A DNA stretch of 64,000 nt from Paenibacillus sp. (GTDB lineage: Bacteria > Bacillota > Bacilli > Paenibacillales > YIM-B00363), in the NCBI RefSeq assembly GCF_031177825.1, contig NZ_JAPSKE010000020.1:1-64000 (forward strand), read 5' to 3'. Every line of letters begins with the position of its first letter. Within the stretch, counting starts at the first letter, position 1. The notes under the pieces were generated by a model that made no database searches, was not told the origin of the DNA, and saw nothing but the letters and a program-made list of their open reading frames with translations. The position numbers and the translations under genes were made by a program. Positions 27,830 through 35,765 of this stretch are shown one piece after another.

Positions 27830-28528
27830 ATGTGGAAACAATGGAAATGGCTCGCGATCCTAGCGGCGCTGGCGATCGCGGTCGTCGGCTGCGGCGCGGC
27901 GGACGAGGGAAATAGCGATCCAAAAGACGGAGGCGCGGCGTCGGAGCAGCCGGCTCCGGAGACGCCTGCGGAATCGCCCGAGGCGCCCGCGGGAGAGACC
28001 CCGACGGAACAACCGGCGGAGCCCGCGGAACAACCGGCGAAGGAGCTCGGCGTCAAGACGGGCGAGACGGTCGAGATCGAATCCGAGATCGAAGGCATGA
28101 AGGAGACGGTCAAGGTCGTCGAGTATACGCTGACGCCGTACAACATCAGCTACGTGCTTCGCGATCTGCTGAGCGCGCCGAAGGTCGAGAACGGCCAAGT
28201 CGTGCACACGGCGAAGATGGGCGATTACACGGCATCGGTATGGCTCGAAGTGAAGGAAGGCATGTCGCTCGACCAAGCGGTCGAGGAAGTCCGGAAGTCG
28301 TATGCGGACGGCTACGAAGCGTCGGATCCGGCCGATATCGGCACCGAGCTGAACGGATACGTCGGCATGGTGCAGGGCTACCAGAAGGATGAACAGTTCC
28401 ATGGCTTCCACGTCTTCGACCTGAACGGCGACGCAGTCGTTATTCATCATACGTACCCGTACGAAGCGGGCGACGGCATGGGCGCGATCATGAGCGATAT
28501 GCTCAAGTCGCTGAAGGTAGAGAAATAA
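27830..28528 (+). CDS. Secreted lipoprotein of unknown function
   Basis: 232 residues: signal peptide WLAILAALAIAVVGC with lipobox VVGC (Cys21), a ~50-residue Pro/Glu/Ala linker (PAPETPAESPEAPAGETP), then a globular domain (KTGETVEIESEIEGMKETVKVVEYTLTPYNISYVLRDLL) with no family I can name. An AGGGAG ribosome site is present. The upstream ECF-like promoter and the cell-surface location suggest an envelope-stress role, which is inference. Confidence 0.75.
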   Translation: MWKQWKWLAILAALAIAVVGCGAADEGNSDPKDGGAASEQPAPETPAESPEAPAGETPTEQPAEPAEQPAKELGVKTGETVEIESEIEGMKETVKVVEYTLTPYNISYVLRDLLSAPKVENGQVVHTAKMGDYTASVWLEVKEGMSLDQAVEEVRKSYADGYEASDPADIGTELNGYVGMVQGYQKDEQFHGFHVFDLNGDAVVIHHTYPYEAGDGMGAIMSDMLKSLKVEK

Positions 28529-28546
28529 ACGCGCGAACGCGATACG

Positions 28547-28579
28547 ACCGTCGGTCCTCTGGACCGCCGGTTTTGTTTT
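28547..28579 (+). terminator. Terminator after the lipoprotein gene
   Basis: ACCGTCGGTCC (28547-28557) pairs with GGACCGCCGGT (28561-28571), one mismatch, followed by TTTTGTTTT. Confidence 0.8.
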
Positions 28580-28668
28580 GCCGTCCGTCGGCCGTATGAG
28601 AACCGTCTGATCGGGCATCTTAAGAGATTAGAGAAGCCTAACGGCAATAGACTTGGAGGACGGTCGGA

Positions 28669-30000
28669 ATGGAAATCGTCATCTTGCTTGCATTAATCGT
28701 CTTGAACGCCTTCTTCGCCGCCTCGGAGATCGCGCTCATCTCGCTGAACGACAACAAGATCAAGCATATGGCCGAAGACGGGCACAATTCGGCGATCCTG
28801 CTTCAGCGCTTGCTGAGCGAGCCGAGCCGCTTCCTCGCGACGATCCAGATCGGCATTACGCTCGCGGGCTTCATGGCGAGCGCCTTCGCCTCCGGGAGCT
28901 TCGCCGACGACTTGGCGCGCGCGCTGATCGCCGCAGGGGCGCCGGTGCCGGAGGCGGCGCTCAATACATTTTCCGTGGTGGTCATTACGCTCTTGCTCTC
29001 TTACTTCACGCTCGTGCTCGGAGAGCTCGTGCCGAAGCGGCTCGCCATGAAGAAGGCGGAGCCGATCGCGATGCTGGCGGCCCGACCGCTGACGATTCTG
29101 TCCGTCGTCTCCGCGCCGTTCGTCAAGCTGCTGACGTTATCGACCAACGTCCTCGTACGGCTGTTCGGGGTCGATCCGAACGCGAACGACGAGCAAGTGA
29201 CCGAAGAGGAAATCCGGATGATGGTGGACGTCGGGGAAGAGCGGGGCGCGATTCAGGAAAACGAAAAGATGATGATCAACAACATCTTCGACCTCGATAC
29301 GAAGACGGTGTCCGACATTATGACGCACCGGACGGACTTGGCCGCGATCCCGGTCGACGCGACGTACAAGGACGTCGTTCGGGTCATCAACGAGGAGAAA
29401 TATACGAGACTGCCGGTGTATGAGTCGTCCGTCGACAACATCGTCGGCGTGCTGCACGCGAAGGACATCGTCCAGCATATGGAGACATGCGACGAGGAGG
29501 CGTTCGATCTCGGGGAATTGCTGCGCCGGCCTCTCTTCGTCCCGACGTCGAGGCGCATCGACGAGCTGTTCAAGGATTTCCAGAAGCACAAGACGCACTT
29601 CGCCGTCGCGATCGACGAGTACGGCGGCACCGCCGGCATCGTTACGGTCGAGGATCTGCTCGAGGAGATCGTCGGCAGCATTCTGGACGAGTACGACGAG
29701 GAGGAAGCTAAAGAGATCGAGCTGTTGGACGACCATACGTACCTGATCAAGGGCGAGGTGGACCTCGACGTCGTGCAGGACGTGCTCGACATCAAGCTGC
29801 CTACGGAGGAGTACGATACGCTGAGCGGCTTCATTATCGGCGAGCTCGGCACGATTCCGACGGGGGCCGAGCAGGCGTCGATCGAGCGTTCCGGGTATGC
29901 GTTCGAGGTGCAGGAGATGAACAGAAAGCGGATCGCCAAGGTGAAGGTGAGCAAGACGATCTTAGCCGATTCGGGAGGCGAGGGTGCGCCGGGAGAATAA
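28669..30000 (+). CDS. CNNM/CorC-type hemolysin-family protein (DUF21-CBS-CorC_HlyC)
   Basis: 443 residues in the standard order: DUF21/CNNM membrane domain with 3-4 helices (IVILLALIVLNAFFAASEIALISL), an acidic helical segment EEIRMMVDVGEERGAIQENEKMMINNIFDLDTKTVSDIM, a CBS pair (RLPVYESSVDNIVGVLHAKDI; AIDEYGGTAGIVTVEDLLEEIVG) and a C-terminal transporter-associated domain (IKGEVDLDVVQDVLDI). Family members are linked to Mg2+ export or sodium/magnesium homeostasis; 'hemolysin' is historic. GGAGG lies upstream. Monocistronic in appearance. Confidence 0.92.
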   Translation: MEIVILLALIVLNAFFAASEIALISLNDNKIKHMAEDGHNSAILLQRLLSEPSRFLATIQIGITLAGFMASAFASGSFADDLARALIAAGAPVPEAALNTFSVVVITLLLSYFTLVLGELVPKRLAMKKAEPIAMLAARPLTILSVVSAPFVKLLTLSTNVLVRLFGVDPNANDEQVTEEEIRMMVDVGEERGAIQENEKMMINNIFDLDTKTVSDIMTHRTDLAAIPVDATYKDVVRVINEEKYTRLPVYESSVDNIVGVLHAKDIVQHMETCDEEAFDLGELLRRPLFVPTSRRIDELFKDFQKHKTHFAVAIDEYGGTAGIVTVEDLLEEIVGSILDEYDEEEAKEIELLDDHTYLIKGEVDLDVVQDVLDIKLPTEEYDTLSGFIIGELGTIPTGAEQASIERSGYAFEVQEMNRKRIAKVKVSKTILADSGGEGAPGE

Positions 30001-30021
30001 CCGCGAATCCGTAAAAAAATA

Positions 30022-30051
30022 TGTACATGAAAATCAAGGCTCCTTTATAAT
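30022..30051 (+). promoter_or_regulatory. Putative promoter of the TcyP-like gene
   Basis: TATAAT (30046-30051) with TGTACA (30022-30027) 18 bases upstream, in a short AT-rich intergenic stretch. Confidence 0.5.
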
Positions 30052-30108
30052 ATGTATTGTAAGCCCTTACATCAGGTATTAACGGCAACTCACAATCGGA
30101 GGAGCGTG

Positions 30109-31494
30109 TTGCGCGTGGACAGCGGGTCTTCAACGATTTTAAACAACAACTTGGTAGCGGCGATCGAGACGAACTGGGTCAGCTTATTGATCGCGGTCGT
30201 CGTTGTGGCGGGTCTTCATGCGTTGGCGAAGCGGAGGGTAGGCTTCGGGACGAGGGTGCTCATCGCCCTCGGCGTCGGCTTGGTCGCCGGCATCGTACTC
30301 AACCGGACGGCGTCGGAATTTCAAGCGATCAGCACGTTAGGCTCCATCTATGTGAACCTGATTCGAATGCTGGTCATGCCGCTCGTTTTCGTCTTAGTCA
30401 TTAACAGCATTATCTCGATCACGCAGCTGGACTATTTGCGCAAGATCGGCGTGAAGACGATCGGCTGGTTCCTAGGCACGACAGGGGTGGCCGCCGTCAT
30501 CGGTCTCCTCGTCGCGCTGGCGATGAATCCGGGCGCGGGCATTCAGGCGTCGCAGCCGGAAGGGTTCGAGGCGCGCGAGGTGCCGACCTTCTTCCAGGTC
30601 ATTTTGGATCAGGTGCCGTCGAATCCGATTCAGGACGCGGCGAGCGGCAAAGTCGTACCGATCTTGATCTTCGCCTTGTTCATCGCGATCGCGATCGTGC
30701 GGGTCGGTTCCAAAAAGCCGGAAGCGGTGCAGCCGGTCAAAGCGTTCATCGCTTCGCTGACCGAAGTGATGCATCAAGTCGTGAAGTACGTGCTCCGCTT
30801 CACGCCGTACGGCGTCTTCGCCCTGATCGCGGTCATGGCGGCCCGGTACGGCATCGAGACGCTGAAGCCGCTCGCGATGCTGATCGTAGTGTCGTACGTC
30901 GCGCTCATTCTGCACTTCGTCCTCGTGTTCGGCGGTCTCGTCGGCTTCGTGGCGAAGGTGAATCCGCTCAAGTTCTTTAAGAAGGCGTACCCGACGATCG
31001 CCGTCGCGTTCACGACGCGCAGCAGCTACGCGACGCTGCCGGTGAACCTCGAGGTCATTACGAAGCGGCTCCGCGTGTCGGATCGGATCGCGAGCTTCGT
31101 CGCGCCGCTCGGCGCGACGATGAACTTCAACGGCTGCGGCGGCGTCTGGCCGGCGGTCGTCGCCGTGTTCGTCTCCGAGGTGTTCGGCGTGCCGCTCAGC
31201 TTCACGGACTATCTCCTCATCGTGTTCGTCAGCGTCATTTCCTCGATCGGCGTCGCGGGCGTACCGGGCCCCGCCTCGATCTCGACGACGGTCGTGCTGA
31301 CCGCCGTCGGCCTGCCGCTCGAAGGGATCGCGATCGTCGTCGCCGTCGAGGCGCTCATCGACATGGGCCGCACGGCGGTCAACGCGACCGGCACGACGGT
31401 GACGTCGCTGCTCGTCGCGAACGCGGAAGGCGAGTTCGACCGCGCTTCCTTCGACCGGGACGAGGAAGACGAACTGGAGTTGACGACCGCCTAA
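30109..31494 (+). CDS. Dicarboxylate/amino acid:cation symporter, TcyP (L-cystine)-like
   Basis: 461 residues, about 8 helices plus two re-entrant loops: YVNLIRMLVMPLVFVLVINSIISI, FTTRSSYATLPVNLEVI (Ser-rich hairpin), NFNGCGGVWPAVVAVFVSEV, SSIGVAGVPGPAS, EALIDMGRTAVNATG. These blocks are closer to B. subtilis TcyP than to DctP/GltP, suggesting uptake of cystine or related amino acids with Na+ or H+. The start is ambiguous: TTG 30109 is 6 bases after GGAGG, with GTG at 30106 and 30115 as alternatives. The acidic C-terminal tail (FDRDEEDELELTT) is cytoplasmic. Confidence 0.85.
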   Translation: MRVDSGSSTILNNNLVAAIETNWVSLLIAVVVVAGLHALAKRRVGFGTRVLIALGVGLVAGIVLNRTASEFQAISTLGSIYVNLIRMLVMPLVFVLVINSIISITQLDYLRKIGVKTIGWFLGTTGVAAVIGLLVALAMNPGAGIQASQPEGFEAREVPTFFQVILDQVPSNPIQDAASGKVVPILIFALFIAIAIVRVGSKKPEAVQPVKAFIASLTEVMHQVVKYVLRFTPYGVFALIAVMAARYGIETLKPLAMLIVVSYVALILHFVLVFGGLVGFVAKVNPLKFFKKAYPTIAVAFTTRSSYATLPVNLEVITKRLRVSDRIASFVAPLGATMNFNGCGGVWPAVVAVFVSEVFGVPLSFTDYLLIVFVSVISSIGVAGVPGPASISTTVVLTAVGLPLEGIAIVVAVEALIDMGRTAVNATGTTVTSLLVANAEGEFDRASFDRDEEDELELTTA

Positions 31495-31502
31495 AATAAG
31501 GG

Positions 31503-31532
31503 TTGCCAACCGGCTCGTCCGCATGGTAGTAT
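31503..31532 (+). promoter_or_regulatory. Promoter of the riboswitch-controlled ABC operon
   Basis: TTGCCA (31503-31508) and TAGTAT (31527-31532), 18-base spacer; the transcript would start near 31539, just before the aptamer. Confidence 0.55.
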
Positions 31533-31544
31533 CTTACATCAAAC

Positions 31545-31662
31545 GGAAGGGTTTCTAGGGATTCGCCGCACGCCTCGCCCCGCGACGGGGCCGCGCCGCG
31601 GGAGAACCGAGCGAAGCCGGCGATGCGATACGCACGCTACACCGTAAGGGATAAAAGACCTT
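31545..31662 (+). ncRNA. ykkC-family riboswitch aptamer (guanidine-I or ppGpp subtype)
   Basis: The leader contains, in order, the conserved ykkC elements: TTTCTAGGGATTCG (31552-31565), a GC hairpin, AACCGAGCGAAGCC (31605-31618; family CCGAGAGAA), a hairpin TGCG-ATA-CGCA (31624-31634), then CTACACCGTAAGGGATAAAAG (31637-31657). The AUAAAAG form fits subtype 1 (guanidine) or 2a (ppGpp) and not the PRPP form AUAGAAG; ACACCG is more like subtype 2. The 3' part of the aptamer (AAAAGACCT) doubles as the left arm of the terminator, so ligand binding should switch the ABC operon on. Identified by eye only. Confidence 0.7.
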
Positions 31663-31706
31663 CGGCAAGTTCCGCCTTCGGGCGAACGGGCCGACAGGTC
31701 TTTTTT
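31653..31706 (+). terminator. Riboswitch expression-platform terminator
   Basis: AAAAGACCT (31653-31661) pairs with AGGTCTTTT (31696-31704), with inner TCGGC/GCCGA and GTTC..GAAC pairings, ending in TTTTTT. It overlaps the aptamer's 3' strand. Confidence 0.85.
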
Positions 31707-31756
31707 GCTTTACCGGGGGAAAGAGATGCAGAGAGAGTCGGAGAGGAGCGCGCGTC

Positions 31757-32755
31757 ATGAAAGCGATCGAGGTCGAAGGCGTTACGAAGACGTTCCGCAC
31801 GAAGCGGAAGGGAGAAGGGTTCGCCGCCGGCGTGCGGGGACTGTTCCGGCCGGAGTATACGGAGAAGAGGGCGGTGGAGCCGATCCACTTCGACGTGGAG
31901 CAGGGGGAGATGCTCGCGTTCCTGGGCCCGAACGGGGCGGGGAAGTCGACGACGATCAAGATGCTGACGGGCATTCTCCACCCGAGCGGCGGGCGCGCTT
32001 CGGTGCTCGGGCTGACGCCTTGGCGGGAGCGCGGCAAGCTGTCGTACCGCATCGGCAGCGTCTTCGGTCAGAAGTCGCAGCTGTGGTACCATCTGCCGCC
32101 GACGGATACGTTCGAGCTGATGCGGCGCATCTACGAGCTCGGGAAGAACGATTATACGGAGCGGCGGGACTTGTTGATCGAGCGGTTTCGTCTGGGGCCG
32201 TACTTGGAGACGCCGGTGCGCAAGCTGTCGCTCGGCGAGCGGATGCGGTGCGAGCTGGCGGCCGCGCTGCTGCACCGCCCGGAGATCGTGTTCCTCGACG
32301 AGCCGACGATCGGGCTCGACGTCGTCGTGAAGCAGCATATCCGAGAGCTCATTCGGGAGTTGAACCAAGAGGAGGGCACGACGTTCTTCCTCACGTCGCA
32401 CGACCCCGGCGATATCGAGCAGCTGTGCCGACGGGCGATCGTCATCAACCACGGCCGCGTCATCCTCGACCAACCCGTGACGGTGCTGAAGCGGGAGCTG
32501 CTGACGCATAAAACCATTAAGCTGGAGCTGGCCGAAGCCGGAGCGGCGAAGCTGCTGACGGCGGAAGGCGCGACGGTGACGGAGCGCGAAGGCTTGCGCG
32601 TCACGTTGTCGGTCGACACCGCGACGTCGAGCATCGAGACGGTGCTCGCGTCGATCGTCGGCACGTATCCGATCCGCGACGTGACGATCGAGGATCCGCC
32701 GATGGAGGAGATCATCGCGCATATTTACGAGAAGAAGGGAGAGGCGGCCGTATGA
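31757..32755 (+). CDS. ABC-2 type exporter ATPase, NatA-like
   Basis: 332 residues: Walker A GPNGAGKSTT, signature LSLGERMRCELAAALL, Walker B IVFLDEPTIGLD, switch FLTSHD, then a ~100-residue C-terminal extension common in NatA/DUF4162-type ATPases. The family drives two separate permease subunits encoded next to it. GGAG lies 9 bases before the ATG. It overlaps the next gene by 4 bases. Expression is controlled by the upstream riboswitch, which makes the ligand a clue to the substrate or to the physiological state in which export is needed. Confidence 0.92.
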   Translation: MKAIEVEGVTKTFRTKRKGEGFAAGVRGLFRPEYTEKRAVEPIHFDVEQGEMLAFLGPNGAGKSTTIKMLTGILHPSGGRASVLGLTPWRERGKLSYRIGSVFGQKSQLWYHLPPTDTFELMRRIYELGKNDYTERRDLLIERFRLGPYLETPVRKLSLGERMRCELAAALLHRPEIVFLDEPTIGLDVVVKQHIRELIRELNQEEGTTFFLTSHDPGDIEQLCRRAIVINHGRVILDQPVTVLKRELLTHKTIKLELAEAGAAKLLTAEGATVTEREGLRVTLSVDTATSSIETVLASIVGTYPIRDVTIEDPPMEEIIAHIYEKKGEAAV

Positions 32756-33558
32756 GGAACGCGGCGCTCGCTTGGCGCAAATATCCGGCGGTCACTCGCA
32801 TCACGCTCAAAAATTCGTTCGCGTACGTCGCCGACTTCTTCGTGCGCACCGTATTCCTAATCGTCATCCTCTACATCTTCATGCAGCTGTGGAGCGCGAC
32901 GTACGCGGGGGAAGGGGAACCGTCGATCGCGGGGTACTCGTTTTCCGACATGGTCTGGTACCTCATCATCTCCGAAGCGATCACGCTGGCGCTGCCCAGC
33001 CTGTCCGCGATCGTCGAGCAGGACGTCAAGAGCGGGGACGTCGCGTACCGGCTGACGAAGCCGATGCACTACGTCGGATATTACTTCGCCTGGTATAACG
33101 CGGACGTCGGACTCCGGCTCGGCATCAATCTGCTCGTCGGCGGCGCGCTCGGCTTGCTCGTGTTCGGCGTCCCGGACTTCGGCTACGGCTGGCTCGCGTT
33201 CGCCGTCGTGGCGGTCGGGGCGATCGCGGTCAGCTTCCTGCTGAACATGATCGTCGCCTTATGCGCCTTCTGGGTCGAGGAGACGACAGGGTTGGAATTC
33301 GTCTACAAGAAGCTGCTGTTCACGGTCGGGGGCATGCTCATGCCGCTCGAGATGTTCCCGCTCTGGCTGCAGGACGTGTGCAAGTGGCTGCCGTTCCAGG
33401 CGGTGTTGTACTTCCCGGCGTCCACCGTCACGAGCTTCGAGCCGTCGAAGCTGCTCGGCATGCTCGCGGTGCAGTGGGGCTGGGCGGCGGCGCTTGCCGG
33501 AATCGTATTCTGGATGTACGGGAGAGGGGTGCGGAAGCTCAATGTTAACGGCGGGTAG
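32752..33558 (+). CDS. ABC-2 type transporter permease (first subunit)
   Basis: 268 residues, six membrane helices, of the uncharacterised permease type that pairs with NatA-like ATPases (COG4587-like pattern: RITLKNSFAYVADFFVRTVF; YSFSDMVWYLIISEAITL; GDVAYRLTKPMHYVGYYFAWYNAD). The cytoplasmic loop DVKSGDVAYRLTKP is the expected coupling region. It starts inside the stop of the ATPase gene (ATGA overlap) and overlaps the next gene by 17 bases, so the three are translationally coupled. Confidence 0.85.
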   Translation: MRNAALAWRKYPAVTRITLKNSFAYVADFFVRTVFLIVILYIFMQLWSATYAGEGEPSIAGYSFSDMVWYLIISEAITLALPSLSAIVEQDVKSGDVAYRLTKPMHYVGYYFAWYNADVGLRLGINLLVGGALGLLVFGVPDFGYGWLAFAVVAVGAIAVSFLLNMIVALCAFWVEETTGLEFVYKKLLFTVGGMLMPLEMFPLWLQDVCKWLPFQAVLYFPASTVTSFEPSKLLGMLAVQWGWAAALAGIVFWMYGRGVRKLNVNGG

Positions 33559-34351
33559 ACGAACGCGGGCGACGCTCGCTTATCTGTGGACGTGTTGGAA
33601 GCTGAACTTGGCGGGAGCGATGGAGTTTCGCACAAGCTTCCTGTTGATGGCGGGCATGATGGTGCTCAACAATTTCGTCTGGATTTTCTTCTGGAGCTTA
33701 TTTTTCCAGCGATTCGACGTCGTGAACGGATGGACGCTGCAAGACGTCATGATGCTGTGGGCGGTCAGCGCGGGGGGGTTCGGCATCGCGGCGACGCTGT
33801 TCGGCAATATGACGAGGCTGGCGACGCTCATCGCGAACGGACAGCTCGACGTGTACCTCGTACAGCCGAAGCCGGTGCTGCCGAGCGTGCTCGCGAGCCG
33901 CATGTCGGTGACGGCGATCGGGGACGCGGCGTTCTCCGTTATCCTGTACGTCATGTTCGGCGACGGCTCGTGGCTCGGCTTCGCCAAGTATGCGCTGGCG
34001 CATCTCGTGGCGGGGTCGATCTTCCTGTTCTTCTTGGTGATCATGCATTCGTTGGCTTTCTGGATCGGCAACGCGGAAGGCCTGACGGGACAGATGTTCA
34101 ACGCCCTGCTCTCGGTATCGACATATCCGACGGACATCTTCAAAGGCTGGGCGCGCGTCATCGTCTTTACGGCGGTGCCGGCCGGTTTCATCTCTTACAT
34201 GCCGATCGGCCTGATGCGGGACGCCGTACAATGGGATTTCTTGCTCGGCGCGCTCGGGATGTCGGCGGCGCTCGCAGCGGGCGGCACATGGTTTTTCTAC
34301 GCGGGGCTGCGGCGCTACAGCTCGGGCAATATGATGGCGATGCGGAGCTAG
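33542..34351 (+). CDS. ABC-2 type transporter permease (second subunit)
   Basis: 269 residues, six membrane helices (COG3694-like): LNLAGAMEFRTSFLLMAGMMVLNNFVWIFFW, then ANGQLDVYLVQPKPVLPSVLASRMSV as the coupling loop. I start at ATG 33542 after GGAAG, overlapping the previous gene by 17 bases. With the two upstream genes it completes a heteromeric exporter. It is convergent with and overlaps by 4 bases the small membrane gene at 34348. Confidence 0.85.
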   Translation: MLTAGRRTRATLAYLWTCWKLNLAGAMEFRTSFLLMAGMMVLNNFVWIFFWSLFFQRFDVVNGWTLQDVMMLWAVSAGGFGIAATLFGNMTRLATLIANGQLDVYLVQPKPVLPSVLASRMSVTAIGDAAFSVILYVMFGDGSWLGFAKYALAHLVAGSIFLFFLVIMHSLAFWIGNAEGLTGQMFNALLSVSTYPTDIFKGWARVIVFTAVPAGFISYMPIGLMRDAVQWDFLLGALGMSAALAAGGTWFFYAGLRRYSSGNMMAMRS

Positions 34352-34845
34352 GGGCGCGGCGCGAAGATCTTCCGATTCATCAGCACGAGGAGGCTCTGCA
34401 GGAACGCGTAGATCGGGATGGAATACAGGATGATATAGCCGCCTTTGTAGTGGAACAGCCCGACGAGCATTCCGACGTATTCGATGAGGAAGGCGATACC
34501 GACCCATACGGCGATGTAGAACATGAGCGACACGCCGCGAATCCGCCACCGCTCGAGAAAATAAATAAAGAAGTATCCGAAAGGCGCGTACATGATATAG
34601 GAGAAAATGTCGAACCACGTGTAGTCCGATTGGTCGCCGACATCGTATAGATCGAACGGCGGCACGGCGATCGTGTGATCGAACATGAGGCCGGCGACGA
34701 CGCCGAACAGCAGAGCGAATAGCGTCTGCGTCGGCGCGAGCCGCTTCGGAAACAAGAGGAAGGCGGCGGCGCCGGCGACGATCATGGCGACGACGTACCA
34801 TTCGTTGGCGTTGAACGCGGTATCGTAGACGACGTTATGATCCAA
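34348..34845 (-). CDS. Integral membrane protein of unknown function
   Basis: 165 residues, five predicted helices (WYVVAMIVAGAAAFLLF, TLFALLFGVVAGLMF, IFSYIMYAPFGYFFIYFLERW, SLMFYIAVWVGIAFLIEYVGMLVGLF, IPIYAFLQSLLVLMN). Aromatic- and Glu/Tyr-containing helices recall the CBO0543-like group of small membrane proteins in Bacillota, at low confidence. It overlaps the upstream gene by 11 bases, implying coupled translation of two similarly sized membrane proteins. Confidence 0.65.
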   Translation of the reverse strand: MDHNVVYDTAFNANEWYVVAMIVAGAAAFLLFPKRLAPTQTLFALLFGVVAGLMFDHTIAVPPFDLYDVGDQSDYTWFDIFSYIMYAPFGYFFIYFLERWRIRGVSLMFYIAVWVGIAFLIEYVGMLVGLFHYKGGYIILYSIPIYAFLQSLLVLMNRKIFAPRP

Positions 34846-35314
34846 GCTCGCCCTTCTCCTTTTCCCAAATCTTCAGCAAGCCCGCCGCCAAGAGAACCGT
34901 CGCCCCCATGATCGCTGCGATCGTCGCGCATTCGAGCAGGAAGTTCCAACGGACGTCGCGGATCACGCCCATCCACCGCAGCGAATAACCGGTCGCCAGA
35001 AGATACGAGAACGCCGCTATCGCAGCGATCGCTTTCCCCCGGCGCGTGCCTGCCGTCAGGAAGGCGTTGGCGAACGCGAGCATCACGAGCGAGAACGTCA
35101 CGTCGCGATGGAGGACCGCGGCCAGAAATTCCGGTACCTTCGTATCGACCGTATAGAACTTGTACGTGAAGCTGAGGAGCGTAAATTTGTTGATGTCGAT
35201 GACGGCCACCGCCATATACAACAGGACGTTCACCTTCAGAGGCAGCTTGTCCGGCAGCGACGCCAATCCATGGATGACGACCCACATCTGAAGCAAGACG
35301 ACGACAAGGGGCAT
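34835..35314 (-). CDS. Integral membrane protein of unknown function, paired with the next gene
   Basis: 159 residues, about five helices (MPLVVVLLQMWVVIHGLASLP; KVNVLLYMAVAVIDINKFTLLSF; DVTFSLVMLAFANAFLTAG; AAIAAFSYLLATGYSLRWMGV; NFLLECATIAAIMGATVLLAAGLL), then a charged tail KIWEKEKGELGS. GGAGG lies 6 bases before the ATG. I do not recognise the family. The size and overlap with the following gene suggest a two-component membrane complex. Confidence 0.65.
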   Translation of the reverse strand: MPLVVVLLQMWVVIHGLASLPDKLPLKVNVLLYMAVAVIDINKFTLLSFTYKFYTVDTKVPEFLAAVLHRDVTFSLVMLAFANAFLTAGTRRGKAIAAIAAFSYLLATGYSLRWMGVIRDVRWNFLLECATIAAIMGATVLLAAGLLKIWEKEKGELGS

Positions 35315-35342
35315 AGCGAACCTCCGGGGGCACGACTCTTGT

Positions 35343-35645
35343 TTACGAAAGCGGGCGGCTGATTTCGAAAATTTCCATCTTCTCGTCGTCGGAGAGCGAC
35401 ACGCGGGTGCGCAGCGACTCGATGCGGCAGCCGAGCTCGGCGGCGAATTCCGTGCGGAGCGCTTGCTCGTAGTCGGCGTTCCTTACGACGGGCAAGCCCC
35501 GGGCGACGACGACGATGCGGCGGTCGGAGGCGATGACGTGCGTCTCCGAGGATGCGGCGCCGATCGTCTCGCGTTCGACGCGGTTATAAAGCTGGCGAAT
35601 GGATTCTTCCAACGGAAGAGCGGGACGGTTGAGGGAAGACGTCAT
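35343..35645 (-). CDS. DUF2294/MpsC-like small protein
   Basis: 100 residues: LEESIRQLYNRVERETIGAASSETHVIASDRRIVVVARG and a C-terminal EFAAELGCRIESLRTRVSLSDDEKMEIFEISR. The layout (N-terminal helix, short strand, LRTRVS-DDEKMEIFE end) matches the DUF2294 family, named MpsC after staphylococcal membrane-potential-generating systems, although members occur without MpsAB. No mpsAB genes are here. ATG 35645 is 12 bases from AAAGGAG, a little long. Confidence 0.5.
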   Translation of the reverse strand: MTSSLNRPALPLEESIRQLYNRVERETIGAASSETHVIASDRRIVVVARGLPVVRNADYEQALRTEFAAELGCRIESLRTRVSLSDDEKMEIFEISRPLS

Positions 35646-35765
35646 GGCGGATCGAGGCTCCTTTAGGGTAACCGTTTTCTTACCAGTATTGCCCGAATCC
35701 GCGCTTTGCAATCCAAGCCGGCGATGGTAATGTAGTGTTACATATTTCTTAGGGGGCTCGCGGGC

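Noticed and set aside
35343..35645. Part of an MpsABC cation-translocating system
   Set aside because: Only an MpsC/DUF2294-like protein is present; mpsA and mpsB are absent from the window.
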